NCBI RefSeq assembly: GCF_000972845.2
Contig: NC_040018.1
Coordinates: 12,993,157-13,057,156, forward strand
From: Larimichthys crocea
Taxonomy: Eukaryota > Chordata > Actinopteri > Sciaenidae
Length of the DNA stretch: 64,000 nucleotides
Direction: 5' to 3'
Shown: piece by piece, positions 1 to 12,055 of the stretch
Position numbering within the stretch: the stretch's first letter is position 1
Layout: each line of letters opens with the position of its first letter
Notes under the pieces: model-generated
Told to the model about the DNA's origin: nothing
The model's database searches: none
What the model saw: the letters and a program-made list of their open reading frames with translations, nothing else
Made by a program: the position numbers and the translations under genes

Positions 1-2680
1 TTGCACAGCAGATGGCAAATCGGCATGGATACAGGTCTCACAGTTGCTGTGTAGTTTGCACTACATCGCCTGGCAAAATGGTGTGAAAATCTCTGTTTAA
101 AATATCCAATTTATACTCACTCTTCCCGCACAATTTTATCAGCCTTGTACCCAAATCCTGTTTGCAGGCTTTGGATAGAAGACCAGCAGCTTGTTAAAAC
201 ATTTTGAACACATGTTGCTGTAAGTTCCAGTACAAATGCACTGCTTGTGTTTTATAGCTGGCAATACATACTGTAAACTCAGCTTTGTTGATGTTTGCTG
301 ATGTCATCCCAGTTTTTGTGTACCCTACAGCTTTTATTGGCTAGACCTGCAGTGTGACTGCCGGATATCCAACTGGTTTCAAACAGTTGCTGGAACTTCT
401 CAGGACGCCTGAGTCGTTGACTGAATACACATTATGTCACGACGTTCACAGGGACGGACAGCGGTTAGAGAGAGAGAATAGACGCAATCCACAGGATCTG
501 TCCAGCAACACATTGGAGCCATGCATCTTATAATCCATTTGTTGCTCAGCAGATCAATAATTTGCTAATTTTGATAATCACTTCATCAAGCAAAAATCCA
601 AAACAATCCAAAACAGTTACTGCTTTTCAAATCTGCATATTTGCTTTTCTTCTTTTCCTGTCTATTTAAGTTAGACAATTAATCAATTGATCAGGCATAA
701 TTCAGCAGATTTAAACTCTTTAAATAATGAATGAACCAACTAAGTTGTTGACATCCCTCTGACTGACACCTAAAAGGGCTCCATCGCCTTCACACATGAG
801 ATGAATCAGACTCAAAACTCACTGACAACTAGTGATCTGGCACCATGAGAGATTTGGATAAATGCATTAAATTCTTTCTGCTGTCTACACTGTGGTTGAA
901 ATTAGCTGCTCGTCACAAAATCCTTCAACCTCACATATATACAAGACTCCTTGGTATTATCATTTAAGTTAAAGTATAGAATAATAAGTCCTCTGACAGC
1001 CTGTCTAATAAGTGAGCCCTTCTCAAAAGCCCACTCTTAAACAGACGAGCCCTTCTCGGGCCACAGCTTGGGACATTATCCAATTAAGGAGGAATCAGCT
1101 AGGTCAATTTGCCCTTCTCTCCCTTGATAGCTACACGTTCTTCTGCATGCTAATGCCTCTCAGAGGTGAGCTGTGACAGTGGTGGATGACTAATGTAACG
1201 CTCTGGATGCCTGGGAGGTTAGCCGTGGACGATGACCCCTTCAACTATCTCAGCAGCATCACGGGTCAACAGGCTAATGACATTTAGCACACATAAGATT
1301 CACAGTCATGGTGATAATGATAACACCAGGCCTATCAGATGCAGTGTGACAGAGTGCTCAGGCAAACAGGCTGAAATGCCATCAGCAAAATGTCAACGCG
1401 TGACTCGGATACCTGAAGGAGCTAAAGGCTACTGCTCCCTAGCTCTCAATTACGTGGTGAAATATGAATGTTTGTGGGGTCTGATCTTATAATCCAACAC
1501 CGTGCTTGGAGGAGTGGAAGCAAACTTTTGGGCTTGACATTTTTTTCACACATAACTTTTGATATATTTAACTTTCTAGTCAATAATAGCCTGAGGAATA
1601 GCAGTCATCCTTATCCTAGTGTATAAGTTATAAGTTAGTAAGGCATACTACAGTTATGTTCCAGAAGTCCCTGGTACATGTTTTGCATTATTGACTTTGG
1701 TGCAAATATTCTTCCCTATGCCAGTATTTCCCATGTTGATTGCCCCTAATGCCTGCCTCAGTCCTTGTTACAAGCAGCACATCCCGTTTAAAAGTGCCTA
1801 TAAATGACCTTGGCATAGTATCATTATCTTTTTATAGCTCCTTTCTGCCTTTGTAATGTAGTTAAGTCTTATACTGTAAATTATAGGTGCACTTTTCACA
1901 GGTGACTTAAAGTCTTTTTCTTGTGCTTTGCATAGAAGATTAAAGTCACCTATCAGTGATCTCGCACATTACAAGTCATCTCAGTAATAACGAGTGAACA
2001 GCTCAGTGGATACACCTCGTCAGCACATACAGGATATCTTTTCAACCTGACACTCTTCACACTACATCCAGTGCATGCAGATGTAAGAATTAGTGTTGTG
2101 AATGCTGACGAGATAGGTATAAACACTTCATCACCTTGCTGGATTGTTATCTGCCTTGAGGCAAATTTCCTGGCTTCGCAGCTAATTAGTGTTATTCATC
2201 TATCGGTTAAATCCAGTGAACAAAGCCCCTCATTATAAACATTAAAAAGTAGTCTGGAGGCCATCAGAGGAGTAAATATCACAGACACAGATTCTTCATC
2301 ACATGAGGCAATGATATGTAAACTATAGACCTCCTTTAAGCTGCAAAAGCTACTTTCTGAAATGACATAGTTGCTAGGCCCCTCCCCCTTAGTTACTGTT
2401 ACTATGCTTTACAAAATGTCTGTTCTAATATAAATAATACATAATAATAGACAGAGCGCAATGAATCATGCTCTGAAAACCACGCCCACCAGAGGGGAAA
2501 ACAGTCGGTGCCACAATACACAACCAAGGACTGAAACACTGCTAAAATGCTTGTACCTTTTCATCAGAGCATTATTTTAGCACTGTGTCTATCGGAGAGG
2601 AAAACATCTCTCGCTCTCCTCTTGCTCTGTACTCACAGGCAGCAGGAGGTGAGGTGTGCGGGGCAGATGTTGCTTACTAC
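1..2680 (-). other. galnt18 intron 3 (5' part, runs off the left edge)
   Basis: Non-coding. It begins with the donor at 2680 and has no further exon that I can recognise down to base 1. Contents: an old interspersed repeat fragment at 535-712, and otherwise unremarkable AT-rich intron. The stretch about 1030-1190 is more even in composition and might be a conserved element (see findings). Short ORFs here have no family resemblance. Confidence 0.8.
535..712. repeat. Interspersed fish repeat fragment (ATTAATCAATTGATCA family)
   Basis: Contains the alternating motifs GATCAATAATTTGCTAATTTTGATAA at one end (541-576) and GACAATTAATCAATTGATCA at the other (674-693), with a pyrimidine-rich middle. 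Related copies with the same design lie at 33431-33690 and 39310-39605. From memory this resembles a widespread percomorph short repeat with AATCGATTAA-type ends; class not assigned. Confidence 0.5.
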
Positions 2681-2681
2681 T
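2673..2681 (-). other. Tandem 5' splice donors at end of galnt18 exon 3
   Basis: Read on the minus strand the exon ends ...AATA and is followed by GTAGTAAGC. Cutting before the first GT or before the second GT differs by exactly one codon and leaves the frame unchanged. The downstream site (GTAAGC) looks stronger by U1 complementarity; the upstream one keeps the family's usual spacing. Confidence 0.6.
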
Positions 2682-2844
2682 ATTGCTGTAGTCGTCCACC
2701 AGGATTATCTCTTTGAGAAGGTGGGAGGGTGTCCTCTTGATGGCAGAGTGAATCGACCGCAGGATGACGGACAAGGCTTCATTCACAAAAATGAACACAA
2801 TGCTCACTTGAGGGAGGTTTAGAGGATAAGTGATGTTTCTGCAC
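2681..2844 (-). CDS. galnt18: galnt18 coding exon 3: first strand-helix unit of the GT-A domain
   Basis: Third coding exon. The acceptor is TTGTCCTTCACAG|G; the first G completes Gly 145. Residues 146-199 follow: CRNITYPLNLPQ (a conserved Cys and an N-I-T glycosylation sequon), then VSIVFIFVNEALSVILRSIH, then ...RTPSHLLKEIILVDDYSN. The pattern VSIVFIFVNEALSV...HLLKEIILVDD is the start of the nucleotide-sugar-binding (GT-A) fold in GALNT family members, with human GALNT18 the closest match I know. The later DXH metal site, the catalytic loop and the ricin-type lectin domain are not in the window; they must lie beyond the left edge. The 3' end is uncertain by 3 bases because GTAGTAAG offers two donors (exon end 2681 or 2678); both keep phase 1. 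The 2681 end gives the same residue count as mammalian GALNT18 at this point, while the 2678 end has the stronger GTAAGC donor. Confidence 0.93.
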
Positions 2845-3281
2845 CTGTGAAGGACAAATCACAAAGCCTAGGTGAGACAATGTTTAGACCTGTCTGAAGG
2901 ATTAACAGATAAATTTGACATTGATTCCTAAAGAGCATAGTAATGCCAGATTTCATGCCAACTCAGGTAGTTGGCAGACAATATCAGGATCCTGTTTTCA
3001 TGAATCAAAGTATAAATGTAGGCACTGGCACCAACTCATAGCAGATTTTTTGGAAATGTAATGATTAAAGTGCTACTGCAATCGTGGTGCACCTGCAATG
3101 CAGTTATAAAAGGGACTGGTTTAGTAGGAATAAATAATTGGCAGTGTGGTAAGGTCTGACATCAATCAAGCTCCTCTTTCCCTTTTAGAATATTGTTTGC
3201 TGCCACTGCATGCTGACATTTGCATTGTGAATAAGGAGTCCAGCCACTGCTCCCTAAAGAAAACTGAAGCCTGTTTGTAGG

Positions 3282-3299
3282 TAGAGAGAGAGAGAGAGA
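3282..3299 (+). repeat. (AG)n microsatellite
   Basis: Short uninterrupted AG/GA run inside intron 2. Confidence 0.8.
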
Positions 3300-4073
3300 A
3301 CAGGCTGGCTATAATATGACCATAAAGCTGCAGGTAATGTTCCTTTTAGTCGAGTTAAAGTTTTTCAAATTGAATTCCTGATCATAATGTCTTCAGTGTG
3401 TAATCACACAAATGGGCTAAAAGACCATTATTCCCTCAATAACAGTATATGGATGACACCATAATCCTCTTGACATGACCATTTATTTTAATTGTACATA
3501 GTAAATTGTGTTGGGCTTGTGATATTTTACCTGTTTCCTGCCCTGGCTGTCAAATTTAACAAAATCACATTGCTGTTACCACATCATGTTGGTCATTATG
3601 GCCAAAGAACATGTTGTATTTACAGAATGCCATGGCTTGGGCTTTACTTTGGGGAAATATGTGCAAAATGTGTGTGATTAATGTATCCCCCTGAACAGCC
3701 CTGTGTACAGACTCAATATTAGTGGGAATTGATGGTCTAAAGGGAGTTAAGTGATGTACAGTGGAGAAAATGCCCTGAAGATCTTTGCACTGTATAAACC
3801 TTTGTACCAGGATGTCACCCTGTGGGCTCCTGTAACCTTGGTGACATGAACATGAAAGCAGTGCTGTAAAGAGAGTCACAGCTACAACTAGTGTTCAAAA
3901 GGATGGTGTATTGGTGATGACTTTTGGTACTATTTGTCCAGGTCCTAATCAAAGTGCTCATAGTACACAAATACCTGCACATGGCTTAAAAAATGCACGT
4001 GTGACTTAATTTATAGGCCGCAGATGTGAAACATTACTTTGTCCTGATACCTTCAGATGGCTGTAGGCTTTAA

Positions 4074-4092
4074 AATATATATATATATATAT
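4074..4092 (+). repeat. (TA)n microsatellite
   Basis: Nineteen bases of alternating A and T in intron 2. Confidence 0.85.
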
Positions 4093-4652
4093 TGGTACAG
4101 TAAAAATCGGGCCCTTAATCAGACAACAAACAAGAGTTTTTTTTTGCCTACATGAGATGATTAACTGTGCTGAATGCTGTGGGCACAAGTAAATTCTTCA
4201 TTGGTTTTCAATTAGAGGCACTCGGTGTTTGCGAGGTAAAAACAAAGTGTTTTTCTCCATGGCAAATGCCTCATGAGTTCCTCTGTTTTTACTAAAAAGT
4301 ATAAAAAAGCCCTCAAAGCTAAAAACAAAGCAGCACAGAACACACATCAAGGTAAATACAGATGACCGATATCAGCATAAATAAAGTGAGACTACAGCTG
4401 AAATTAGCTGATTTTTAGGGATGACAATGTTGTGCTGTGGGTCAGCTGGTCAGTCTACTGGTTTGGTCCAGGAAGACATCAACATCATGGATTGCCACTA
4501 AGTTTTGCACAGTCCCCAGATGATGAATCTTACTGACTTTGGTGATCATTTGACTATTAATCTAGTACCATCAGCAGGTCAAAGTTTTTTGTAAAACAAA
4601 TCATGATCTCTACCCACAACAAGTCTGACTGTAATTAATCTGATGATCTATT

Positions 4653-4975
4653 AAATGTCCAGTGTGTAGGATTTAGTGGCACATAGGTGAAGCTGCAGAT
4701 TGCAACCAAATGAATACTTTTCCACGCCTCACCTTTTTCTTCTACGCAGAATTAAAAACCCTGGCTGCCAAATTCATACTAAAAGCAAAAGACACATATC
4801 TAGATCATTGTTTGGTTTGTGTGTTCTGGGCTAATGTACAAAAATTCATTCAACATAGTGGTCTCCACGCTCTAACTGTAGATATAAAGAGCTCATTATA
4901 GGACAACAAAAACATGATTCTTATTTTCAGGTGATTATACACTAATAAAAACATACTGCTAAATCTAAAATTAAT
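4653..4975 (+). mobile_element. Non-autonomous element, copy 1 of a three-copy family (GTCCAGTGTGTAGGATTTAG)
   Basis: Begins AAATGTCCAGTGTGTAGGATTTAGTG and carries an internal CTGTAGATATAAAGAGCTCA near 4876 and TTATTTTCAGGTGATTATAC near 4921. The same internal block recurs at 62846-62930. The end GTCCAGTGTG...A matches the start of the inverted-repeat copy at 8001-8177. Its 3' terminus is missing or decayed. No transposase ORF. Confidence 0.6.
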
Positions 4976-5040
4976 TTCTCATTTAGCACCATTATCATGT
5001 CAAAATGTCAATTTGTGCTTCTCAGCCTCAGCTGTACTGT

Positions 5041-5162
5041 CAAGTTATTACATCTACATTTACATTTAGTTATTTAGCTGATGATTTTATCCAAAGTAAT
5101 GTACAGTACAGTACAGAAAAGGGAAACAATCAAGGGGGGAGAACATGTTAGTGCAGCAATAA
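5041..5162 (+). mobile_element. Short insertion with 7-bp target duplication (ACATTTAGTTATTTAGCTGA family)
   Basis: Contains ACATTTACATTTAGTTATTTAGCTGATGATTTTATCCAAAGTAATGTAC, closely matching 14420-14470 in intron 1 (CATTTAGTCATTTAGCTGAC then TTTTATCCAAAGTGACTTAC) and sharing the following AAAAGGGAAACAATC. Flanked by GTACTGT direct repeats (5034-5040, 5163-5169). A very common teleost repeat; its class is unsettled in my memory. Confidence 0.65.
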
Positions 5163-5351
5163 GTACTGTGATGATTAACAAATGTTAGCATGCTAAGAAA
5201 GCTGCTAGTTAAGATGGTGTAAATATTATAATTATTTAGCATTGCCAATGTGAAAATGTTAGCACACTGCTGTTAGCGCTGAGCTCAAAGCAGAGCCTGT
5301 TAGTGCCCCTGGATGGCTGTAGGCTCTTAGTCATGAGTTCATTTGCTGGAT

Positions 5352-5376
5352 CATGATCATCATCATCATCATCATT
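5352..5376 (+). repeat. (ATC)n microsatellite
   Basis: Trinucleotide run in intron 2 just left of the composite repeat. Confidence 0.8.
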
Positions 5377-5755
5377 CCATATCATAATACATCCTGATGT
5401 CACAGTATACAATTACATATACAGCAATAAAAGAAATGAACTACATTGTCTACTCCATATTATAGTTGTTATAATATTATTATATACCACAATTACACTG
5501 ACCTACTAAATTTGTTTTGACACTGTTACATAGTGATGAAATCACCAAAAGGTGCAAATGATGAAAGTAATCTGCTTGCACACAATAATACTGGTATTTC
5601 TGTAGAACATAATTCATTCTGTTTGTAATTCAGAAAACAACAATTAAACTTAAACACATAATACTTTATACATCAATATCAACAACTTGCATCGTGTAGG
5701 GTCATAGTCTAATTAAAATGGCAGCGTTTGAGCACCATTCTCCCTGCAGTCTTAC

Positions 5756-5951
5756 CCATCAGGCCTGAGGTCTGGTATCAGCCTGTCTAAAGAGAGACGA
5801 TCACTGAGGTAGGCATTATATCCATAGTACTGGAACATCTTCAGTGCCACCCGCCGGTTTTCTGGGCTGAGCTCCTGACCCCAGTGAGCAAACAGTGACG
5901 AGTCAGAGAATGATGTGTCCGCCTGACCGTCCTCTCCCCTCCCTGGAGTCT
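5756..5951 (-). CDS. galnt18: galnt18 coding exon 2: stem to catalytic-domain junction
   Basis: Second coding exon. The acceptor follows a pyrimidine-rich tract (TGTGCCTCTCAG|AG). The leading AG completes the split Glu codon 80 left by exon 1. The exon then gives 64 full codons and ends GATGG|GTAAG, leaving two bases of Gly 145 (phase 2). The first ~16 residues (TPGRGEDGQADTSFSD) are acidic and variable, as in other stems of the family. SSLFAHWGQELSPENRR and FQYYGYNAYLSDRLSLDR follow, then the IPDLRP motif that leads into the catalytic domain of all GALNTs. The string SSLFAHWGQELSPE is diagnostic for GALNT18 rather than GALNT17, from remembered family sequence. An in-frame ATG at the intron side (about 5979) is not a start; it lies upstream of the acceptor. 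Intron 1 before it is about 30.7 kb. Confidence 0.95.
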
Positions 5952-7665
5952 CTGAGAGGCACAGAAAGACAAATAGCATGAATATTTGTCTAGGCTACAG
6001 CCTTCCCACCTACCAGTAAGGTTGTGCATTAGGTGACTTTTAAAGAATGTGGACAAATGATAGGGCTAATATGATCAGTGTGACGAATGTTGATTTCCTT
6101 GTGCTGTAATGTATGTTAGCAGGTGAAGGTGGCCTGTTATTTACAGAGACAGATCGGTTGTCCTTCAGCAGAAACATGGGGAGTTCATACACATGGTGAG
6201 AAGCTCTGGTGCCCTTGAACAAAAGATTCAGCCCCCTGCAGCAGCTGGTGGGCTGTTCTGTAGCTGACATTGCTCTTTGACCTATGCTGAAAGGAGAAAG
6301 TGAAACTCATGTCCCTAAAGGTATCACTAGAGTAACATACACCAGCTCCCTTCAATAATTAATCAAGTGGTAATGTGTGATCATTTTTGAAGTAAAGTTT
6401 CTCTTTGAGTGTTCTTTACTACAGAAGATTGTAGGAGTACTCCATTTGTGCCTAAAGGGCTGAAAGGGTTCAAAATGAGTGCAGCCTGACTTATTTCATA
6501 GCTGAGCAGCACTGACAGCAGAGGAACATTTAACAAACACACATTTAATGTGACAAACAGTATATTTTACTGCTTGTAGCCCTTGTTGATGGACTCAGTT
6601 CAGGTCCAGACTCCATAAAACACTGGTGGCATGTGTTAGAAATTCTGTCCGGCTTCCAAGAAGTTTTAATGCACTTCAGAGGCAAACTTCTGACTGTGTT
6701 TAACAGTCAAGGAGCTTCACCCACTGGGCATTGGTTAAAATTCAAAAAATACAGAGATAAAACATGAAAGGATATCATCATCATCACGTTTCCCAACTGC
6801 GCTTACATGATTACAGTTGCAGTGGCTACATCTTCTGTAGATATAGTGCAAAATCTTTCTCAGGTTTTTCATTCAACACAACATTTCATTGAGGCCTGGT
6901 ACCTGTTGGGACATTATTCAGGGATTCAATAATGCACCACAGTCCGATCTGAATATTGCATTTTGCTACTGCTGAACAGCACAGTGATATTTATGATATG
7001 TGAGAATATGAGGGTGTGGGTGAGTGTTTGCTGGTGGTAACCCAGCGGATTTCATTTCATGTGTGCTGAGATTGGTGACAAATATGGGTTACCTCAGTAT
7101 AGTATATAGAAACAGGATTACATTCAACCAGCCTATAAAATAATAATAATTTCCTTATTAAAAATTTACATAATTAAAAAGGAGTGTTTAAAATTGAATT
7201 CCATATCAAGGATAGTAATTGCATATTGTTAATTTAAATGTCCTAATCAGCAGGAATAGAAATCTAATGACAATTTGTGCTGGCTAGTAATATCTGTAAT
7301 TATATAATAATTTCATTAAAAAGAATGCACTGGTACCCTGTAGCATACTGAGGCCGTACAACAATAACAAAAAGAACAGATTCATTAGAAAGCTTCTGTT
7401 ACTGCTGACAGACGGAAAATTCACAACAAACCAAACATAACAAACAGTTTTTAGAGTAAACTGAAATGCAAGCTAGCAGAAGAGTGACATGAATTATTTC
7501 AATTTTAATTAATATTATTAATATCTCTTGTGTTTCTGATTACGATGAAGATGAATGATAACGATGACAGTATGAATGAATAGTTTAGGCAAATAAATGA
7601 AGACTATGGTCCTTTAATGAAACAGTGAGGAGTGAACAAAAACTGAGAGGCATCCAAGAACCAAA

Positions 7666-7667
<2 letters not shown>

Positions 7668-7720
<53 letters not shown>
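7668..7720 (+). repeat. (GT)n microsatellite
   Basis: About 53 bases of GT with one interrupting T near 7700, in intron 1. Confidence 0.95.
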
Positions 7721-8000
7721 TTAAGGAGACTGAGGAAGGTTATTATTCACAAGCTTATTGTTTTAACATTTGAGTGACAAACAGTCATCCAGAGGAAGAA
7801 CTAAGTGAACAAAATGGATTGGATGGAGCAGAGTTGAGCATTTAGCTTCTAGACAGCTTGACATTTCTGTGGTAAAGACCAACAACAACTAAAACAGAGT
7901 GAATACTGGACTTTTTCAAAAGTGACTCCATGACTCAACAGTTTGCTAACAAGTTTGTCATATCACCTTGACAGTTTGTTTTTTATTCTATCGTGTGTTT

Positions 8001-8177
8001 AAAGGTCCAGTGTACATAGAGTCCGCCATGTTGAACCCCCATGTTTCTCCAGTAGCCCACAACGGACAAACCCAACACTGGCTTTAGATAGGGCAATTTA
8101 TATTATTATTATCTGTTTCACAGCCACTGTAGTTTCTGCACTGCTAGAAACCACTAAATCGTACACACTAGTCCTTT
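8001..8177 (-). mobile_element. Short TIR element, copy 2 of the GTCCAGTGT family
   Basis: Starts AAAGGTCCAGTGTACA (8001-8016) and ends TACACACTAGTCCTTT (8162-8177). The end reverse-complemented is AAAGGACTAGTGTGTA, so the termini form an imperfect 16-bp inverted repeat. The interior has GAGTCCGCCATGTTGAACC and AACGGACAAACCCAACACTG, which from memory belong to the same percomorph family as the copy at 4653 but in the opposite orientation. At 177 bp it is internally deleted. No coding capacity. Confidence 0.65.
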
Positions 8178-9274
8178 ATTGTGTAAAAACAAATTGTGGT
8201 TTTAAAGGCTTCACTGCTAGCTGCTGTACATTTAACCTGAAATCCTTATGATTATTTGTGGCAAAAAAAAAAAAAGCGAGATAAGAATATTTAACAAAAT
8301 GTTGAACTATTCTTTCCGATTTTAGACTGCTTATGCCCTATACTGGTAGGGTGAAGCTAGCCAGTGTGGTTAGCTTTAAATAGTGAGGCACTGTGTAAAA
8401 TGTTACTATTAGTATTCAGTGGTTAATGTGCTATACCCAGCATGGCATTTTTCCATGATAATGTATGTATTTTAGCTCTAATGAAAGTTAGAGCTGCAGC
8501 TAAATATTGTGACTGATCAAAATAGTACCCCGAGCACACAAAGCTTCTTTCTTCCTTCCTTCCTTCATTTACAATACCAAATGTGACATCCTACTGTATT
8601 GCACACACACAGTTATCCATCTTTTACAAACCACATGACAAGGCTGTATTTTTAAAAATTCTCAGGGAAACATTAACCCAAAAGTCAAAGAGAGAACAGC
8701 GAGCCTGTACAAGCCTGAGGCGGAATGACTTCAACTCCTCACATTCAACACATAGTCGCTGAAGTTTCACTGCTGTAAAACAGAGGGAAAGTGTCTCAGC
8801 TCTTGATAAGACAACACTGTGATTGGACTAAGGACAGCATAAACGTTCTGTGAGTCGTTCAATCCTGGCAATTATGCCTGAAGGCCCATACGTCTGACTG
8901 CTTGTGGTGGTAATTAATTAAGCCTACAGAGACAGATTTCTCAGCAGTGAATCCCTGAAGCGGACGTGAGGGCAGGTCGGTGTTGTTTGGACAGGGTAAC
9001 CTCGACAACATCTGTTTAGCGTGTTGTTTTACAGGCGCACATGCAGCAGATGCCTGACAAACATGCTCGTACAACCTTACTGCAATGTGTTCAAATAAAT
9101 CACACAGAACAAAACAATTTCGCAGTATGTCACATGACTTGTTTTTCATCAAGCGGGTCATGTGACTTACTGTAACCTTGCTGTTTGGAGAGTGGTTTCC
9201 CTCTCGAGTACACATTCAATCAACTAACCTTGGTGCTAACTCAAGTAAAGCACAGCCAAATACCTGAGGCAAAA

Positions 9275-9278
<4 letters not shown>

Positions 9279-9310
<32 letters not shown>
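9279..9310 (+). repeat. (GT)n microsatellite
   Basis: Thirty-two bases of uninterrupted GT in intron 1. Confidence 0.95.
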
Positions 9311-9313
<3 letters not shown>

Positions 9314-11934
9314 CAGGTGAAGTATTCCCTAAGCACCCCAGCAGCACTCTGGGCATGTGTGGAGTGCAGCACTACAGTAAGTATGCTTCCATTGCGTGCA
9401 CAGCGAGGCAACAGAGTTATAGCTGTCTGCTCCTGCAGTCACAGAGGAGAGAGTCAAAAGAAAAGATATACGCATACAACATACACACACTCACTGTCAT
9501 CGACATAACTGAAACCACGAAATCACTGGAGAACAAACTCACACTTAACAGAGGAGTCACTGAAAGAGAACAATAAACCCCCGAATCCTACATGAAGTTA
9601 CTTTTTTAGAAGCAGAGCTGCACATGTTGAATTATTAAATTTGATCCTATAAAAGATATTTCACTATGATGAAACTGCCCCACAAAGATTTTATTATATT
9701 ATATATACATTATATTGATTCCCTCTCTCACCCGACTGTGGAGAGGAAAATGTTTTGAATTTCAAATCATTATCATTTTTGACACTTCAGAGAGAACTCT
9801 CTTCCATGAAACGCTAACTCACTTCACAGATGTAGACGTTTGATAAGACCGCTGTAGGCCTAAATCCTTTACCTGCCTCTCCATACTCTAAACTCTGCTG
9901 TACACTGGGAGGAAAGATAGCACTTGGGTGCTGGAACTATTTTAGCTAAAAATCTCAGTCGACAGATCTTTACTGTACACCAGATGCTGCCAACTGCCAA
10001 ATGGACATCCAGAGATAGTTTACCAGTCATTAAAATTTAATCGCATACCTCGGGCCTTCAGAGATTCAAGGTATGTGTTTATTTATTCATTTGATTCAGT
10101 CTCAAGCCTCAATCTCCGCTATTCTGTTTTTAGCACTTTGCTGGTCTCCCAAAATGTCAAAAGTGTTGAAAATATTTGTTTTTTCTGTTTTCACAGTCGA
10201 AGTTGATAACAGGTTTTATGTGTTTTATGCTGGCCTACAGTCACTGTGTGTCAGCTATATTGCAGAGCAGCGCTTCCTTTGATAATGGAGGGTTTCTGAT
10301 GATAGTACCTTTTGAAAATGAATGCATGTCTGGAGCAGCTGATGATGATTATACTTTTCTTGCCAAGTCATCAGTCGTGTGCTTAAGAGTAACGTTCCCC
10401 TCCAGCAGCAGATACATCAATCAAAATGTACTTTTTAAAAACTGATTTCCACCCTGGAACATGAATTATAAAGGGCAGCAGGTTGTAGAGCGTTTACTTT
10501 GTTTTCATCCAGAATAATTCCAATTATTTGTTTACATAATTTATGCTTTGGATATATGCATATATAAGCTTACAGACAGTTCAGCGGGTGAAGTTACTTT
10601 AAAGCGTATTATCTTCAACATCATGAGCAGCAGATGTTAAAAAAGCTTTTAAAGGCATACATGTGCACTCGCTCCTAAGTGCTGCTCTGGGAAACGCGTG
10701 TAGAAATGGAAGAGCGTTTGCAGAAAGGGCTTCATCGTTATCAGGAACCAAGGCAAAGTTATAGCACTGTAGAATATGTATATAAACATTATTTGCTACA
10801 GTGAAAGCAATTCATGCCAAAAATATGTTTTTGGCAGATTATACTTAAGTTTGCAGGCAATATTTTATTTTGAATATCATTCTGTGCCACTCTGTCTCTA
10901 AAGACCTGAGGTACGTAGGCTAAAAAATGTAATTAATTCATGTAAATAGCTACACTATGTCTAAACAGCCTGATACTGGGCTTACATGTTTCTATACTGC
11001 TCCATGCTTCAGTTCACTTCTGTGTTTTGCATTAATAATTTAGAGACTACTCGCATTCTGACTGAACTCTCATATACAGAGTAACAACAATTGTCACTAT
11101 AACCCGGAGAGATAGAGTTACGTTAGGCCGCTCCTGTAGAAGTAATTTAAGTCAATTTAAGGTATTCAACTCCAAACGAAGCTGCTGACGAGTGAATATT
11201 GTTTTAATCAGATAAAGACTGTTGTTTGACCTTGACACCAGACAACCATTTAAATCTGAAGTCTGTAGTTGTTTGTCTGTAAATGCCCTCCAATTACAGC
11301 TAACAGCGATTTACTGTCAGTCATTGTGTCGTTTTACGTCCAAAATAATGAGAGCGGAGCATGAAGCCACAACATCAAACAGTGTGGTGCAGTCAAAATA
11401 GTCATTGAATATTCATTCTGACTGAGAGGCAGGAGGAGACCTTGACGTAGACCTCAGTCTGTAAAATAACAAGTCTCATCATACACATGAAAATTTGAGG
11501 ACACACCGGTGTTTCTACAACTTGTTATCAAAGATACTGTCAGTTAGAGGGGATCAAGCATTTAAAAAACTTTTCAGACTGAAGGCAGTTATGACAATAA
11601 CACAGAAAATCCTCTGCACGCTGCCACAGTCACGTTGCCAAATGCATTTTCTGCAGAGCAGCCCAAGACTACACATCTGAACAGCAGCTTGTTACAACCG
11701 CTGCTGATCTTTGAGCTTCTTTTCACGTCTTCTCATTTTGGAGATTTTTATATGTTGTCATTACTGACATACTGTAATGTTAATACATATTTTAAGTGTT
11801 AATATGAGTTTATACCCTCAACATATCATGGGATCGTTTTACAAAATCCAAATGAATAATTCTGAGCACATTTTAATAATAAAAAGATTGAAAAAGAATC
11901 ATCTACGTTCTTGTTTTGCACATGTGCAGACATT

Positions 11935-12055
11935 TCGGATATGTAATACATGACAGTAGAACGGCAGCAACTGCGTTTATATTGATTTTGCTGTCAATAG
12001 TCTTAATATTGTGATATTGATTTCAACCATATTGCCCAGCTTTAATCACTCATAC
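11935..12055. repeat. Possible interspersed repeat end (ATTGTGATATTGATTTCAAC)
   Basis: The string TTAATATTGTGATATTGATT followed by CAACCATATTGCCCAGCTTT resembles the end of a common fish repeat (TATTGTGATAT...CATATCGCCCAGC). Only one copy in the window, so the call rests on memory. Confidence 0.35.

Larger units (their letters stand above)
4436..5335. mobile_element. Composite: old interspersed repeat split by two younger insertions
   Basis: Outer repeat pieces are 4436-4652 (with GGTCCAGGAAGACATCAACA and ATGGATTGCCACTAAGTTTT), about 4976-5040 (CTCAGCCTCAGCTGTACTGT) and 5163-5335 (AACAAATGTTAGCATGCTAA, GGATGGCTGTAGGCTCTTAG). From memory these are consecutive parts of one common percomorph repeat. 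The gaps are filled by a different repeat at 4653-4975 and a short one at 5041-5162. The second is flanked by GTACTGT on both sides (5034-5040 and 5163-5169), as expected of a target-site duplication. Confidence 0.6.
2845..5755 (-). other. galnt18 intron 2
   Basis: GT-AG intron of 2911 bp between exons 2 and 3. It holds an (AG)n tract near 3282-3299, a (TA)n tract at 4074-4092, and a nested repeat block at 4436-5335 followed by a short (ATC)n run. No coding exon seen. Confidence 0.9.

Noticed and set aside
5952..5979. ATG upstream of exon 2 as an alternative start
   Set aside because: It lies in the polypyrimidine tract of the splice acceptor, and the codons before the AG are not conserved family sequence.
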